Assembly: GCF_014649495.1 (NCBI RefSeq) | Contig: NZ_BMTD01000007.1 | Location: forward strand, 248,001 to 312,000 | DNA: 64,000 nucleotides | Reading direction: 5' to 3' | Source: Streptomyces filipinensis | Lineage (GTDB): Bacteria > Actinomycetota > Actinomycetes > Streptomycetales > Streptomycetaceae | Part shown: positions 1 to 8,408 of the stretch, piece by piece | Position numbering within the stretch: the stretch's first letter is position 1 | How the letters are laid out: every line of letters begins with the position of its first letter | Notes under the pieces: generated by a model | What the model was told of the DNA's origin: nothing | The model's database searches: none | The model's input: the letters and a program-made list of their open reading frames with translations, nothing else | Translations under genes and position numbers: made by a program

Positions 1-633
1 ACCGCCAGCGGCTACCGGATCTACACCGAGCTGCACGCGGCAGCGCTCCGCGCCTACCTGGCGCTCGTCCCGGCGTACGGCTACGCCGCGGCCGGGCAGA
101 TCATGAACGCCGTCCACCGGGACGCACTCGACGAGGCCCTGGCGACGGTCGACCGCGGCCACGCCCAGCTGCTCCGGGACCGCGACACCCTCGATGCCGT
201 GCGCACGGCGGTACGCCACCTGACAGCGGAGTCCCCGGCGGCCCCGGCCCCCGCACCGGATCCCGGAACCCGCACCGTAGGCGAACTCGCGCACCAACTC
301 GACGTCACCCCGGCGACCTTGCGCAACTGGGAGAGCGCCGGCATCCTCACGCCCGCCCGGGACCCGTCCACCGGATACCGCGTCTTCCACGCCGACGACA
401 TCCGCGACGCCGAACTGGCCCACCTCCTGCGCCGCGGGGGCTATCCGCTCGACCACATCGCGACCGTGGTCCAGCAGATCCGCTCGGCCGGCGGCACGCA
501 GGCGCTGTCCGCCTCCCTGGACACCTGGCAACGCAAACTCACCGCCCAGGGCCTGGCCATGCTGCGCGCCGCCACGCGTCTCAGCGCCTACCTCGGCAGC
601 GAGAACCACGCACTCCCTCCAGGCCGTTCATGA
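1..633 (+). CDS. TioE-like transcriptional regulator with two MerR domains (5' end missing)
   Basis: The reading frame is open from base 1, so the start lies outside the window. The first visible residues (TASGYRIYTELHAAALRAYL) match the end of a MerR helix-turn-helix. After a Pro/Ala-rich linker a second full MerR domain follows, with RTVGELAHQLDVTPATLRNW as the recognition helix region. Two MerR DNA-binding domains in one chain is the layout of the TioE family, which binds DNA as a transcriptional regulator. No Cys cluster typical of metal-sensing MerR proteins is visible. The inducer is unknown. The gene ends about 110 bases before the kinase gene on the same strand. Confidence 0.8.
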   Translation, partial: TASGYRIYTELHAAALRAYLALVPAYGYAAAGQIMNAVHRDALDEALATVDRGHAQLLRDRDTLDAVRTAVRHLTAESPAAPAPAPDPGTRTVGELAHQLDVTPATLRNWESAGILTPARDPSTGYRVFHADDIRDAELAHLLRRGGYPLDHIATVVQQIRSAGGTQALSASLDTWQRKLTAQGLAMLRAATRLSAYLGSENHALPPGRS

Positions 634-742
634 CGCGTCGAGCGGACCAAGGCACCGCCTGCGGACCGGCATGGCCCGCGTCACGGCTCGGCTCAGCCGA
701 CGGGCGCCGCCGCGAAAGGCGCCGGCCGCTATCCTGCGGTGG

Positions 743-1279
743 ATGAGAGTCGGCACCCGACAGACCCGGCTGGTGGTGCTGCGGGGCAACAGCGCCTCGG
801 GCAAGTCGTCCGTCGCGGCCGGCATCCGCGCCCGGTTCGGCCGTGGGCTCGCCCTGGTGGCGCAGGACAACCTCCGCCGTGTCGTGCTGCGCGAGCGGGA
901 CCGGCCGGATGCGGCGAACATCGGTCTGATCGACACCGTCGCCCGTTACGCCCTGGACGCCGGCTATCACGTGGTCGTGGAGGGCATCCTGTACGCCGAC
1001 CACTACGGCGCCATGCTCGCGCGGCTGCGCGCCGACCACCGGGGGCCGACCCACGGCTACTACCTCGACGTGCCGTTCGGCGAGACCCTCGCCCGTCATG
1101 CGACCAAGCCGATCGCCGGCGAGGTGAGTGAGGCCGACCTGCGGGACTGGTACCGGCACCGTGACCTGCTGCCCGGCGGAGCGGAGACGGTCGTCGGCGC
1201 CGGCAGCTCCTTGGCGGAGACGGTGGAGCACATCATGCGCGACACCGGACTGGCCGTCCTGCCGCCCCTGGACCTCTGA
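743..1279 (+). CDS. P-loop kinase / AAA family ATPase
   Basis: This 178-residue protein has a Walker A motif near its start (GNSASGKSS, residues about 14-22) followed by RVVLRERD and a conserved VVVEGILYADHYG segment. That pattern is typical of small actinobacterial kinases that phosphorylate small molecules. An upstream in-frame ATG at 671 exists. The ATG at 743 is preferred because homologous proteins begin just before the P-loop and because TATCCT (730-735) sits 7 nt before it, as expected for a leaderless transcript. The substrate cannot be told from sequence. It converges on the SDR gene to its right. Confidence 0.75.
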   Translation: MRVGTRQTRLVVLRGNSASGKSSVAAGIRARFGRGLALVAQDNLRRVVLRERDRPDAANIGLIDTVARYALDAGYHVVVEGILYADHYGAMLARLRADHRGPTHGYYLDVPFGETLARHATKPIAGEVSEADLRDWYRHRDLLPGGAETVVGAGSSLAETVEHIMRDTGLAVLPPLDL

Positions 1280-1428
1280 CTCCGAAACCGCCCTTGCGGC
1301 CGGGCTGTCGACGAGGACGAGGGCGGGACCGCCCGCGAGTCCAGCCGTGGCGCGCGCTCACCCGTCCTGCCCGGCGGCCCGGCTGGGGCCCGTGTCTGCG
1401 GAGCTTCCAGCCGGGCGTCCTCGTCGCC

Positions 1429-2352
1429 TCAGACGCCGGAGGCAGGCGTCTGGAAGTAGTGTCCCTTGTCGAGATCTTCGAGAAGAGCCGGGTGTGCCGG
1501 CTCCCAAGCCAGCAGTTCGCGGGTCAGGGTGCTCGACACCGGGGCGTCGAGTCCGAGGAAGCCCGCCAGCCAGCCGAAGTGCTCGGCCGCGGCCCCGGGG
1601 GCCACGGAGACCACCGGCACGTCGAGGTGCCGGCCGATCACCTCGGCGACGTCACGGATCGCGACGCCCTCCTCCGCGGCACCGTGCAGCACCGATCCGG
1701 CCGGGGCCCCTTCCACCGCCAGGCGGAACAGGTGTGCGGCGTCCAGGCGGTGGACGGCCGGCCAGCGGTTGGCACCGTCGCCGATGTAGCCGGAGACGCC
1801 CTTCGCGCGGGCGAGGGCGACCAGCATGGCCATGAAGCCGTTGTCCCCCTCACCGTGACAGGTCGGCGAGAGCCGTATCACGGACGAGCGGATGCCACGC
1901 GCGGCGAAACCGAGCACCTCCTGCGCGGTGACCGCCCGGATCGAGACCGGGGATCCGTCGGACGTGGGCATGTCCCGTTCGGTCGCCACGCGTCCGGGCG
2001 TCAGGCCCGCCACACCGGAGGCGAGGACGAACGGCCGGCCGGTGCCGGCGAGCGCTTCGCCGAAGGCGTCGACGGCGCGGCGGTCCGCCTCGGCGGCGCC
2101 CCGGAAGTCACCGCTGAAGGCGATGTCGTGCTTGAAGGCGAGGTGGATCACCCCGTCCGACGCGGCGGCCGCGTCCCGCAACACGTCGACGTCGTCGACG
2201 GTGCCGCGGACGACCTCTGCGCCCGCCGCGCCGAGCGCGGCGGCGGAGGCGTCGGAGCGGGCGAGCCCGAGGACCTGGTGCCCCGTCTCGATGAGTTCGG
2301 GTACGACGGCGGATCCGATCCAGCCGGACGCGCCGGTGACGAAGATGCGCAT
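1429..2352 (-). CDS. NAD(P)-binding atypical/extended SDR, epimerase-like
   Basis: This 307-residue protein starts with a Rossmann nucleotide-binding signature (MRIFVTGASGWIGSA) and belongs to the NAD-dependent epimerase/dehydratase-like atypical SDRs. The usual catalytic YxxxK is not visible. The equivalent region reads RAVTAQEVLGF, so it may act as a reductase with an altered active site or as a nucleotide-sensing protein. It is transcribed divergently from a TetR regulator 84 bases away. Two near-identical operator sequences lie between them, so the regulator very probably controls it. The physiological substrate is unknown. Confidence 0.8.
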   Translation of the reverse strand: MRIFVTGASGWIGSAVVPELIETGHQVLGLARSDASAAALGAAGAEVVRGTVDDVDVLRDAAAASDGVIHLAFKHDIAFSGDFRGAAEADRRAVDAFGEALAGTGRPFVLASGVAGLTPGRVATERDMPTSDGSPVSIRAVTAQEVLGFAARGIRSSVIRLSPTCHGEGDNGFMAMLVALARAKGVSGYIGDGANRWPAVHRLDAAHLFRLAVEGAPAGSVLHGAAEEGVAIRDVAEVIGRHLDVPVVSVAPGAAAEHFGWLAGFLGLDAPVSSTLTRELLAWEPAHPALLEDLDKGHYFQTPASGV

Positions 2353-2371
2353 GGGAGAGCCCCCACCTGTC

Positions 2372-2420
2372 GATGTCAGTGACTGTCATAGACGCTACAC
2401 CTGATGTCAGTGTCTGTCAT
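2372..2420. promoter_or_regulatory. Tandem TetR operator between SDR and tetR
   Basis: Two 18-bp sequences, GATGTCAGTGACTGTCAT (2372-2389) and GATGTCAGTGTCTGTCAT (2403-2420), differ at one base and are 31 bp apart. Each is an imperfect palindrome around CAGT-N-ACTG, the usual shape of a TetR-family operator. TAAGAT (2425-2430) lies 6 nt before the regulator's ATG and is a likely -10 for a leaderless tetR message. The sites would therefore repress both divergent genes. Confidence 0.65.
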
Positions 2421-2436
2421 CACGTAAGATCTCCGC

Positions 2437-3003
2437 ATGGGGAGATGGGAGCCGGACGCGCGCGGACGCCTGGCGGCGGCCGCACTGGCGCTCTACGCCG
2501 AGCGCGGGTACGAGCAGACCACCGTGGCGGAGATCGCCAGGAGTGCCGGGCTCACGGAGCGGACCTTCTTCCGGCACTACGCCGACAAGCGCGAGGTGTT
2601 GTTCGCCGGCGCCGGTGAGCTGGAGGACCTGTTCGTGCGGGCGGTCGCCGGTGCCCCCGCGCCGGCGGCTCCGCTCGCCGCGCTGACGGTCGGTCTGGAC
2701 GCCGTCGCGGAGATGTTCGCCGACCGGCGCGAGTTCGCACGCCGGCGGCACGCGGTGATCACGGCGAACGCGGAGCTCCAGGAGCGCGAGCTGATCAAGC
2801 TCGCGTCGCTGGCGGCCGCGCTGGCCGGCGCCCTGCGCGGTCGCGGCGTCGCGGAGCCGGCCGCGAGCCTGGCCGCCGAGGCGGCGGTCGCCGTCTTCAA
2901 GATCGCTTTCGAACGCTGGATCGCACCGGCCGAGGAAGCCTCGATGCAGCAGCTGATCCGGGAGTCGCTGACCGAACTCAAGGCCGTGGCCTCGGGCGCG
3001 TAG
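2437..3003 (+). CDS. TetR/AcrR family transcriptional regulator
   Basis: This 188-residue protein has an N-terminal TetR helix-turn-helix (residues about 10-55, with TTVAEIARSAGLTERTFFRH as the recognition region) and a divergent C-terminal ligand domain. It lies head to head with an SDR-like gene and two operator copies fill the gap, which points to autoregulation and control of the SDR gene. The ligand is unknown. The ATG at 2437 has no clear ribosome binding site but sits 6 nt after TAAGAT, consistent with leaderless translation. Confidence 0.88.
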   Translation: MGRWEPDARGRLAAAALALYAERGYEQTTVAEIARSAGLTERTFFRHYADKREVLFAGAGELEDLFVRAVAGAPAPAAPLAALTVGLDAVAEMFADRREFARRRHAVITANAELQERELIKLASLAAALAGALRGRGVAEPAASLAAEAAVAVFKIAFERWIAPAEEASMQQLIRESLTELKAVASGA

Positions 3004-3105
3004 CAGTGCCGCGGCGGTCACGACGCCTGTGGCGGCTTGACGTTCAGATAACGATCTACCGACGGCGGGCACGCGCTTTCATGGAATCTACATACGATCC
3101 TGCGC

Positions 3106-4764
3106 ATGAACAGAGCTGTGAAGATCGGCATCGCCGGTACATCCACCGCGCTGCTCGTCCTCGGGGGAATCGGTACCTACAACATCGTGCACGGCTTGGT
3201 CTCCGGTTCGGCCGGTGACGACACCTCCCAGGCAGCACGCGGTTTCGACCCCTCGGCGGTGTCGAGTACGCCCCCGTCGGGTGCCGAGGCGAAGAAGCTG
3301 GCCCGCGCGTTCCTGGACACCTGGTCCCAGCAGCACCTCGACGGTGCGGCGAGCGACACCGACGTACCGGACGCCGCCTCGCAGGCACTGCGCGACTACG
3401 CCCGCGGCCTGCACCTGAAGAAGCTGTCGTTCGACCACATCCTCGACGCGGGACCGTCGTCGGTGACGCAGGGGGCCACCAAGGTCACCTTCGACGTCAC
3501 CGCCCGGGTCGCGGGAGGCACCTGGAGCTACCAGAGCGCGGTGGCGGTGCGGAAGAGCACGAACGGTCAGCTGGCGGTCCACTGGAACAACTCGGTGCTC
3601 TACCCGGGCCTCGGCGACGGCCAGTCGCTGACCGCGGGCAAGCTGCCGCCCGGCTCGGCCGGCGCCAAGGTCGTCGCGAGCGACGGCAGGACCGACCTGT
3701 CGCGTTTCGCGTCGCTGCGGGACATCGCGGCGGCGATCGGCAAGAACGCGAAGGCCACCGGCGGCAGTCCCGGAACGGGCGTGGCCGTGGTCGACGGCGA
3801 CGGCGCGGGCGTGGAGACGCTGAAGGTCTTCTCCAAGGGCCGGCCGGCGACCGTCAGGACCACCATCGACGCCGGCCTCCAGTCAGCGGCCGAGCGCGCC
3901 GTCAAGGACGCCCACCTCCAGCGGAAGCCCGCCGGGACCGTGGCGCTCGACTGGCGCAACGGCCACATCCTCGCGATCGCGCACACGGGCGACGACGGCG
4001 ACATCGCCATCAACGGCATCAAGTCCCCCGGCTCCACGATGAAGATCGTCACCGCGGCGGCCCTCTTCGACAGGGCGGGGCTCACACCGAGCAGCCCGGC
4101 GCCGTGCACCGACTCCCTGATGGCCAACAGTCAGCTGTTCCACAACGACTCCGGAGTCCGGGCCGACCCCGGCTCCTCCCTCGCCCAGGCGTTCACGGTG
4201 TCCTGCAACACCTCCTTCATCAAGGACGGCTTCCACTACCTCGTGCACGACGGCGACGCCTCCGCCCTGCACGACGAGGCCGTGAACGTGTTCGGCCTGG
4301 GCAGCTGGTCCATCGGCGGCGGGGTCGCCACCACCGATCCGAGCATTCCGGCGGACGTCGAGGGCGGCGACCAGGCGGCCCAGTTCATCGGCCAGGGCAA
4401 GGTCACCGCCACGCCCCTGGTCATGGCGTCCGTGGCGGCCACCGTCCGCAACGCCGGCTTCGAACAGCCGGTCGTCCTGCCGGGCCAGCACCAGGAAACC
4501 GCGCCCCGGCCCCTGTCCGCCCGGACGGCCGGCTATCTGCAGTCGATGATGCGCGGCGTCGCCACCAGCGGTACGGCCGCTCCGCGGCTGGGCGGACTGG
4601 TGGGGGTCGGCGCCAAGACCGGCACCGCGGAGGAGGGGGACCACACCAACGGCTGGCTCACCGCGTACAACTCCCGCATCTCGGTCGCGGCGCTCGTCGA
4701 AGGCGGCAGCTCGGGCGTGGACTCGGCCGGATACGTGGTCCGGCGGCTGCTGACCGGCGGCTGA
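3106..4764 (+). CDS. Penicillin-binding transpeptidase with NTF2-like N-terminal domain
   Basis: This 552-residue protein is anchored by one N-terminal membrane segment (residues about 8-30). An NTF2-like domain of MecA_N type follows (about 60-155), then a short linker domain and a transpeptidase domain. The three penicillin-binding motifs are visible: SxxK (S310-TMK), SxN (S366-CN) and KTGT (504-507). It should cross-link peptidoglycan outside the membrane. No division or elongation partner (FtsW/RodA) is adjacent, so it is a stand-alone accessory PBP, possibly with low beta-lactam affinity like other MecA-type proteins. TACGAT (3093-3098) lies 7 nt before the ATG and suggests a leaderless transcript. 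Confidence 0.9.
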   Translation: MNRAVKIGIAGTSTALLVLGGIGTYNIVHGLVSGSAGDDTSQAARGFDPSAVSSTPPSGAEAKKLARAFLDTWSQQHLDGAASDTDVPDAASQALRDYARGLHLKKLSFDHILDAGPSSVTQGATKVTFDVTARVAGGTWSYQSAVAVRKSTNGQLAVHWNNSVLYPGLGDGQSLTAGKLPPGSAGAKVVASDGRTDLSRFASLRDIAAAIGKNAKATGGSPGTGVAVVDGDGAGVETLKVFSKGRPATVRTTIDAGLQSAAERAVKDAHLQRKPAGTVALDWRNGHILAIAHTGDDGDIAINGIKSPGSTMKIVTAAALFDRAGLTPSSPAPCTDSLMANSQLFHNDSGVRADPGSSLAQAFTVSCNTSFIKDGFHYLVHDGDASALHDEAVNVFGLGSWSIGGGVATTDPSIPADVEGGDQAAQFIGQGKVTATPLVMASVAATVRNAGFEQPVVLPGQHQETAPRPLSARTAGYLQSMMRGVATSGTAAPRLGGLVGVGAKTGTAEEGDHTNGWLTAYNSRISVAALVEGGSSGVDSAGYVVRRLLTGG

Positions 4765-4861
4765 ACCCAACTCCCTCGCGGGAGGCGGCGCTTGCCCCTG
4801 TCCGCACGCCGACGGCGTGGCGACGGTGACGTCCCGGGCGCTCGGCGCCGCCCCGTCTTGC

Positions 4862-5530
4862 TCAGTCGGTGACGAGGGCGAGGGTGAAGCCGTCGTAGCC
4901 CTTGGAGCCGACCGTCTGGAGCGTGGTGGCGGTCAACCGGGGGTGCCCGGCGATGAGTTCGGTGAACCGGCGGACCCCCTGCACGCGGGGGTCGTCGCTG
5001 GCCGCGTCGGTGACGGCGCCGTCGCGGACGACGTTGTCGCCGACGATGACACTGCCGGGTCGCGTCAGCTTCAGCGCCCATCGCAGGTACTCGGGGTTGG
5101 CGGGCTTGTCGGCGTCGATGAAGACCAGGTCGAACGGGCCGGCTTCCTCGGCTTCGAGCACGGGCAGCGAGTCCCGGGCGTTGCCGACGCGGATGTCGAC
5201 GAGGTGATCCAGTCCGGCGCGGGCGATGTTGGCGGCGGCGACGGCGGCGTAGTCCGGATCGCTCTCCAGCGTGACCAGGCGGCCGTCCTCCGGCAGGGCG
5301 CGGGCGAGCCAGATGGTGCTGTAGCCGCCGAGAGTGCCGATCTCCAGGATCCGGCGAGCGGCCCGGAGCCGGGCGAGCAGGTTCAGCAACTTGCCCTGGT
5401 TGGGAGCCACCTGTATCGCCGGCAGCCCGGCGGCGTCGCTGTCCTCGGCGGCCGCCAGCAGGGCGTCGTCCTCCTCCACGAGCAGGCCGTTGAAGTAGTC
5501 GTCGACGGCGGTCCACGTCTGCTGAGACAC
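4862..5530 (-). CDS. SAM-dependent O-methyltransferase (COMT family 3)
   Basis: This is a class I O-methyltransferase of the caffeoyl-CoA/catechol type (family 3), with motif I EIGTLGGYSTIWLA at about residues 62-75 and LVFIDADK further on for metal and SAM binding. The substrate is probably a catechol-like small molecule. A GTG at 5554 would add eight residues. The GTG at 5530 is preferred because GAAAGGGA lies at the right distance before it and family members begin near the QxTWxAVDDYF segment. The start is preceded by a conspicuous inverted repeat (5536-5572), described separately. The gene stands alone. Confidence 0.85.
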   Translation of the reverse strand: MSQQTWTAVDDYFNGLLVEEDDALLAAAEDSDAAGLPAIQVAPNQGKLLNLLARLRAARRILEIGTLGGYSTIWLARALPEDGRLVTLESDPDYAAVAAANIARAGLDHLVDIRVGNARDSLPVLEAEEAGPFDLVFIDADKPANPEYLRWALKLTRPGSVIVGDNVVRDGAVTDAASDDPRVQGVRRFTELIAGHPRLTATTLQTVGSKGYDGFTLALVTD

Positions 5531-5535
5531 GGTAG

Positions 5536-5600
5536 GTTCCCTTTCAGTACTCACTAAGTTCCGAAAGGGAACGTACTGGAGGAGTCCAGCGGCCTGTCAA
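5536..5600 (-). promoter_or_regulatory. Promoter and double inverted repeat upstream of the O-methyltransferase
   Basis: GTTCCCTTTC (5536-5545) and GAAAGGGAAC (5563-5572) form a perfect 10-bp inverted repeat with a 17-nt spacer. It is interleaved with a second inverted pair, CAGTAC (5545-5550) and GTACTG (5573-5578). On the minus strand a perfect -35 TTGACA lies at 5600-5595 and a possible -10 TACGTT at 5575-5570, so the repeat would overlap the transcription start as an operator. One arm also contains the ribosome binding site, so in a longer transcript it could form a hairpin that hides that site. Bases 5601-5794 hold no gene I can support. Confidence 0.5.
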
Positions 5601-5794
5601 TGGCTTTGCGAGCGGAAGCGGTTGCCGAAGCAGTTGAGGCGCTGGCTTGGAGTGGGGGAGGGCAACCGCTACCTGATACTCGGCCCCGGGGTCGAAGAGG
5701 CGGGCGGCGCCGGCCTCGACGTGCCGCCGCCGCAGCAGGTGCCGGCGGGCATGTACGGGCCGGAGCCGGGACGTCGTCGGGCTGGGCGGCGCCC

Positions 5795-6604
5795 TCAGGA
5801 CCGCGCCCGGGTGAAGTGCGTGACCGGGCGTTCGAGGCGTTCGCCGTCCACCGTGATGTCGACCGCCTCGTTGTAGAAGGCGAGCAGCCCCCTGATCGCG
5901 GCCACCGCGGGCAGCGGCTCCGGGTAGCTCCACGCGATGTCGGGCGGGACGTCCGCCGCGCCGTGCGCAGCGCGCCAGGACCAGTACCGGGCGGTGCCCT
6001 TGTAGGGGCAGCCGGTGCGGTGGTCCGTGGGCTGGAACAGGTCGAGGCGGACGTCCTCGGGTGGAAGGTAGTAGCGGGTGGGCAGGCCGGTCTCGAAGAG
6101 GAGGACCGGCCGGCGGGTGTCGGCGACCACCCGGCCGCCGATCTCGACGACGACGTGCCGGCTGCTGGGGATCGCGTCGGCGCGTCTGTGCGGGTCGCGC
6201 GGGTGGACGAAGATCTCCTCTTCCTCCTCGTACCAGTGGTCCAGGCCCCTGCCCGTGCGCCGGAACCACTCGAAGGCGACGTGGCCGGCCAGGTCCTCCG
6301 AGGGAAACGTCCAGGCCGCGTTCTCCAGCAGCTCACCGTCCAGCAGGAGGTCGTAGAAGAGCGTCGATCCGGTGTGGGTCCCGGTCGGCGGGTTCTTCGC
6401 CGGGCGCAGCAGGTCCTCACGCACGTCCGCGCGCGGGAAGGCGTAGAGCGGCACCGGGACGCCGGGCTCCCACACGAGGAGCGGACGCCGGCTGTCGACG
6501 ACGGTGACCTCGCCCGTCCGGCCGCGCACCCAGCGCTCGCTGGGCTCCCAGAGGAGGCCCTCCGGGGTGGTGTGCGACGGCCGGGCGGTGCCGTGGGTGG
6601 TCAT
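5795..6604 (-). CDS. DUF427 domain protein (two repeats)
   Basis: This 269-residue protein contains two copies of the DUF427 fold. Each has the pattern of a strand ending in RPLLVWE or RPVLLFE, a Y-x-P segment, and a W-x-YP motif near the domain end. The biochemical role of the family is not established. The ATG at 6604 is well supported by an AAGGAGGT ribosome binding site just upstream. The gene is divergent from argG with 144 bases between them, so the arginine-type operator in that gap could also affect it. It ends close to the O-methyltransferase promoter region. Confidence 0.8.
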   Translation of the reverse strand: MTTHGTARPSHTTPEGLLWEPSERWVRGRTGEVTVVDSRRPLLVWEPGVPVPLYAFPRADVREDLLRPAKNPPTGTHTGSTLFYDLLLDGELLENAAWTFPSEDLAGHVAFEWFRRTGRGLDHWYEEEEEIFVHPRDPHRRADAIPSSRHVVVEIGGRVVADTRRPVLLFETGLPTRYYLPPEDVRLDLFQPTDHRTGCPYKGTARYWSWRAAHGAADVPPDIAWSYPEPLPAVAAIRGLLAFYNEAVDITVDGERLERPVTHFTRARS

Positions 6605-6711
6605 GGCCGGACCTCCTTCTCCCTCGTCGTGAGGCGGCTCCATGCTGGCGCAGCGGCGGGCCGCGTGCCAGGCGGGCCGTCGCACCCGAAGGGACCCGCG
6701 GTGAAGCCGCA

Positions 6712-6744
6712 CTATGCATGGGCATACGGAATGATGCATACTCT
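6712..6744. promoter_or_regulatory. ARG-box-like operator overlapping the argG promoter
   Basis: The sequence TATGCATGGGCATAC (6713-6727) is followed closely by ATGATGCATACT (6731-6742). These AT-rich TGCAT half-sites resemble the tandem ARG boxes bound by the arginine repressor ArgR in Streptomyces. They sit immediately before argG. CATACT or TACTCT (6737-6744) could serve as the -10 of a leaderless argG message, so ArgR bound here would block RNA polymerase. This is by-eye recognition without a matrix score. Confidence 0.6.
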
Positions 6745-6748
6745 TCCT

Positions 6749-8197
6749 ATGTCCAAGGTCCTCACTTCCCTTCCGGTCGGCGAGCGCGTCGGTATCGCGT
6801 TCTCCGGCGGCCTCGACACGTCGGTCGCCGTCGCGTGGATGCGCGACAAGGGCGCCGTCCCGTGCACCTACACCGCCGACATCGGCCAGTACGACGAGCC
6901 CGACATCGCCTCGGTGCCCGGCCGTGCGACCACCTACGGTGCCGAGATCGCGCGCCTGGTCGACTGCCGCGCCGCCCTGGTCGAGGAGGGGCTGGCCGCA
7001 CTCGCCTGCGGCGCGTTCCACATCCGCTCCGGCGGGCGCGCCTACTTCAACACCACGCCCCTCGGCCGCGCCGTCACCGGCACCCTCCTGGTCCGGGCCA
7101 TGCTTGAGGACGACGTGCAGATCTGGGGCGACGGCTCCACCTTCAAGGGCAACGACATCGAGCGGTTCTACCGGTACGGCCTGCTCGCCAACCCCCACCT
7201 GCGCATCTACAAGCCGTGGCTGGACTCCGACTTCGTCACCGAGCTGGGCGGCCGCAAGGAGATGTCGGAGTGGCTGCTCGCGCACGGGCTGCCCTACCGC
7301 GACAGCACGGAGAAGGCGTACTCGACCGACGCCAACATCTGGGGCGCCACCCACGAGGCCAAGACCCTGGAGCACCTGGACACCGGCGTCGAGACGGTCG
7401 AGCCGATCATGGGCGTGCGGTTCTGGGACCCCTCGGTCGAGATCGCCCCGGAGGACGTGACGATCGGCTTCGACCAGGGCCGGCCGGTGACGGTCAACGG
7501 CAAGGAGTTCGCCTCGCCGGTCGAGCTGGTCATGGAGGCCAACGCCATCGGCGGCCGGCACGGCCTCGGCATGTCCGACCAGATCGAGAACCGGATCATC
7601 GAGGCCAAGAGCCGCGGCATCTACGAGGCGCCCGGCATGGCGCTGCTGCACACGGCGTACGAGCGCCTGGTCAACGCGATCCACAACGAGGACACCCTCG
7701 CCCAGTACCACAACGAGGGCCGCAAGCTCGGCCGCCTCATGTACGAGGGCCGCTGGCTGGACCCGCAGGCGCTGATGATCCGGGAGTCGCTGCAGCGCTG
7801 GGTCGGCGCGGCGGTCACCGGCGAGGTGACGCTGCGGCTGCGGCGCGGCGAGGACTACTCGATCCTCGACACCACCGGCCCGGCGTTCAGCTACCACCCG
7901 GACAAGCTGTCCATGGAGCGGACCGAGGACTCCGCGTTCGGCCCGGCGGACCGGATCGGCCAGCTCACCATGCGCAACCTCGACATCGCCGACTCCCGCG
8001 CGCGACTCGAGCAGTATGCGGACCTCGGCATGGTCGGCACCGAGCACCCGGCCTTGATCGGCGCGGCCCAGGCCGCCTCCACGGGTCTGATCGGCGCGAT
8101 GCCCCAGGGCGGCGCCGAGGCGATCGCCTCCCGGGGCGAGGTCTCGGAGGAGGACGCGGCCCTGGACCGCGCCGCGATGGAATCCGGCACGGACTGA
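6749..8197 (+). CDS. argG: Argininosuccinate synthase
   Basis: This 482-residue enzyme joins citrulline and aspartate using ATP to form argininosuccinate, the penultimate step of arginine synthesis, in the cytosol. The N-terminal PP-loop SGGLDTS (residues 19-25) binds ATP. The length fits the long argG type found in many actinobacteria. The ATG at 6749 is chosen; ATGs at 6731 and 6734 lie inside the operator and no ribosome binding site is visible for any of them, which fits a leaderless message. A strong hairpin terminator follows. Regulation by ArgR is likely from the operator described upstream. Confidence 0.93.
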   Translation: MSKVLTSLPVGERVGIAFSGGLDTSVAVAWMRDKGAVPCTYTADIGQYDEPDIASVPGRATTYGAEIARLVDCRAALVEEGLAALACGAFHIRSGGRAYFNTTPLGRAVTGTLLVRAMLEDDVQIWGDGSTFKGNDIERFYRYGLLANPHLRIYKPWLDSDFVTELGGRKEMSEWLLAHGLPYRDSTEKAYSTDANIWGATHEAKTLEHLDTGVETVEPIMGVRFWDPSVEIAPEDVTIGFDQGRPVTVNGKEFASPVELVMEANAIGGRHGLGMSDQIENRIIEAKSRGIYEAPGMALLHTAYERLVNAIHNEDTLAQYHNEGRKLGRLMYEGRWLDPQALMIRESLQRWVGAAVTGEVTLRLRRGEDYSILDTTGPAFSYHPDKLSMERTEDSAFGPADRIGQLTMRNLDIADSRARLEQYADLGMVGTEHPALIGAAQAASTGLIGAMPQGGAEAIASRGEVSEEDAALDRAAMESGTD

Positions 8198-8229
8198 CGC
8201 CACCCGGCGGGCCACCCGCCTCGGGCAGC

Positions 8230-8260
8230 GGGCCCCGCCGGTCTCACACCGGCGGGGCCC
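8230..8260 (+). terminator. Rho-independent-type terminator after argG
   Basis: A perfect 13-bp GC-rich stem (8230-8242 paired with 8248-8260) with a 5-base loop CTCAC lies 33 bases after the argG stop codon. No U-run follows, as is usual for streptomycete terminators. Confidence 0.8.
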
Positions 8261-8408
8261 GTCGCCGTACGCCGGGCAACGGCGCTGCCCGGTGTCCGTA
8301 CGGCACGGCGAGTGGGGCAGCGGCGCTGTGGCCCGCGACGGCCTGTCCGGCATCGCCCGCCCGTACCGCCGCGGCAGGGGCGCCCGCGGCTCTCGTACGC
8401 TGTGTGAC

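Noticed and set aside
5622..5876. Small plus-strand frame MPKQLRRWLGVGEG... before DUF427
   Set aside because: Runs into the DUF427 gene on the other strand, has no ribosome binding site and no recognised homologue.
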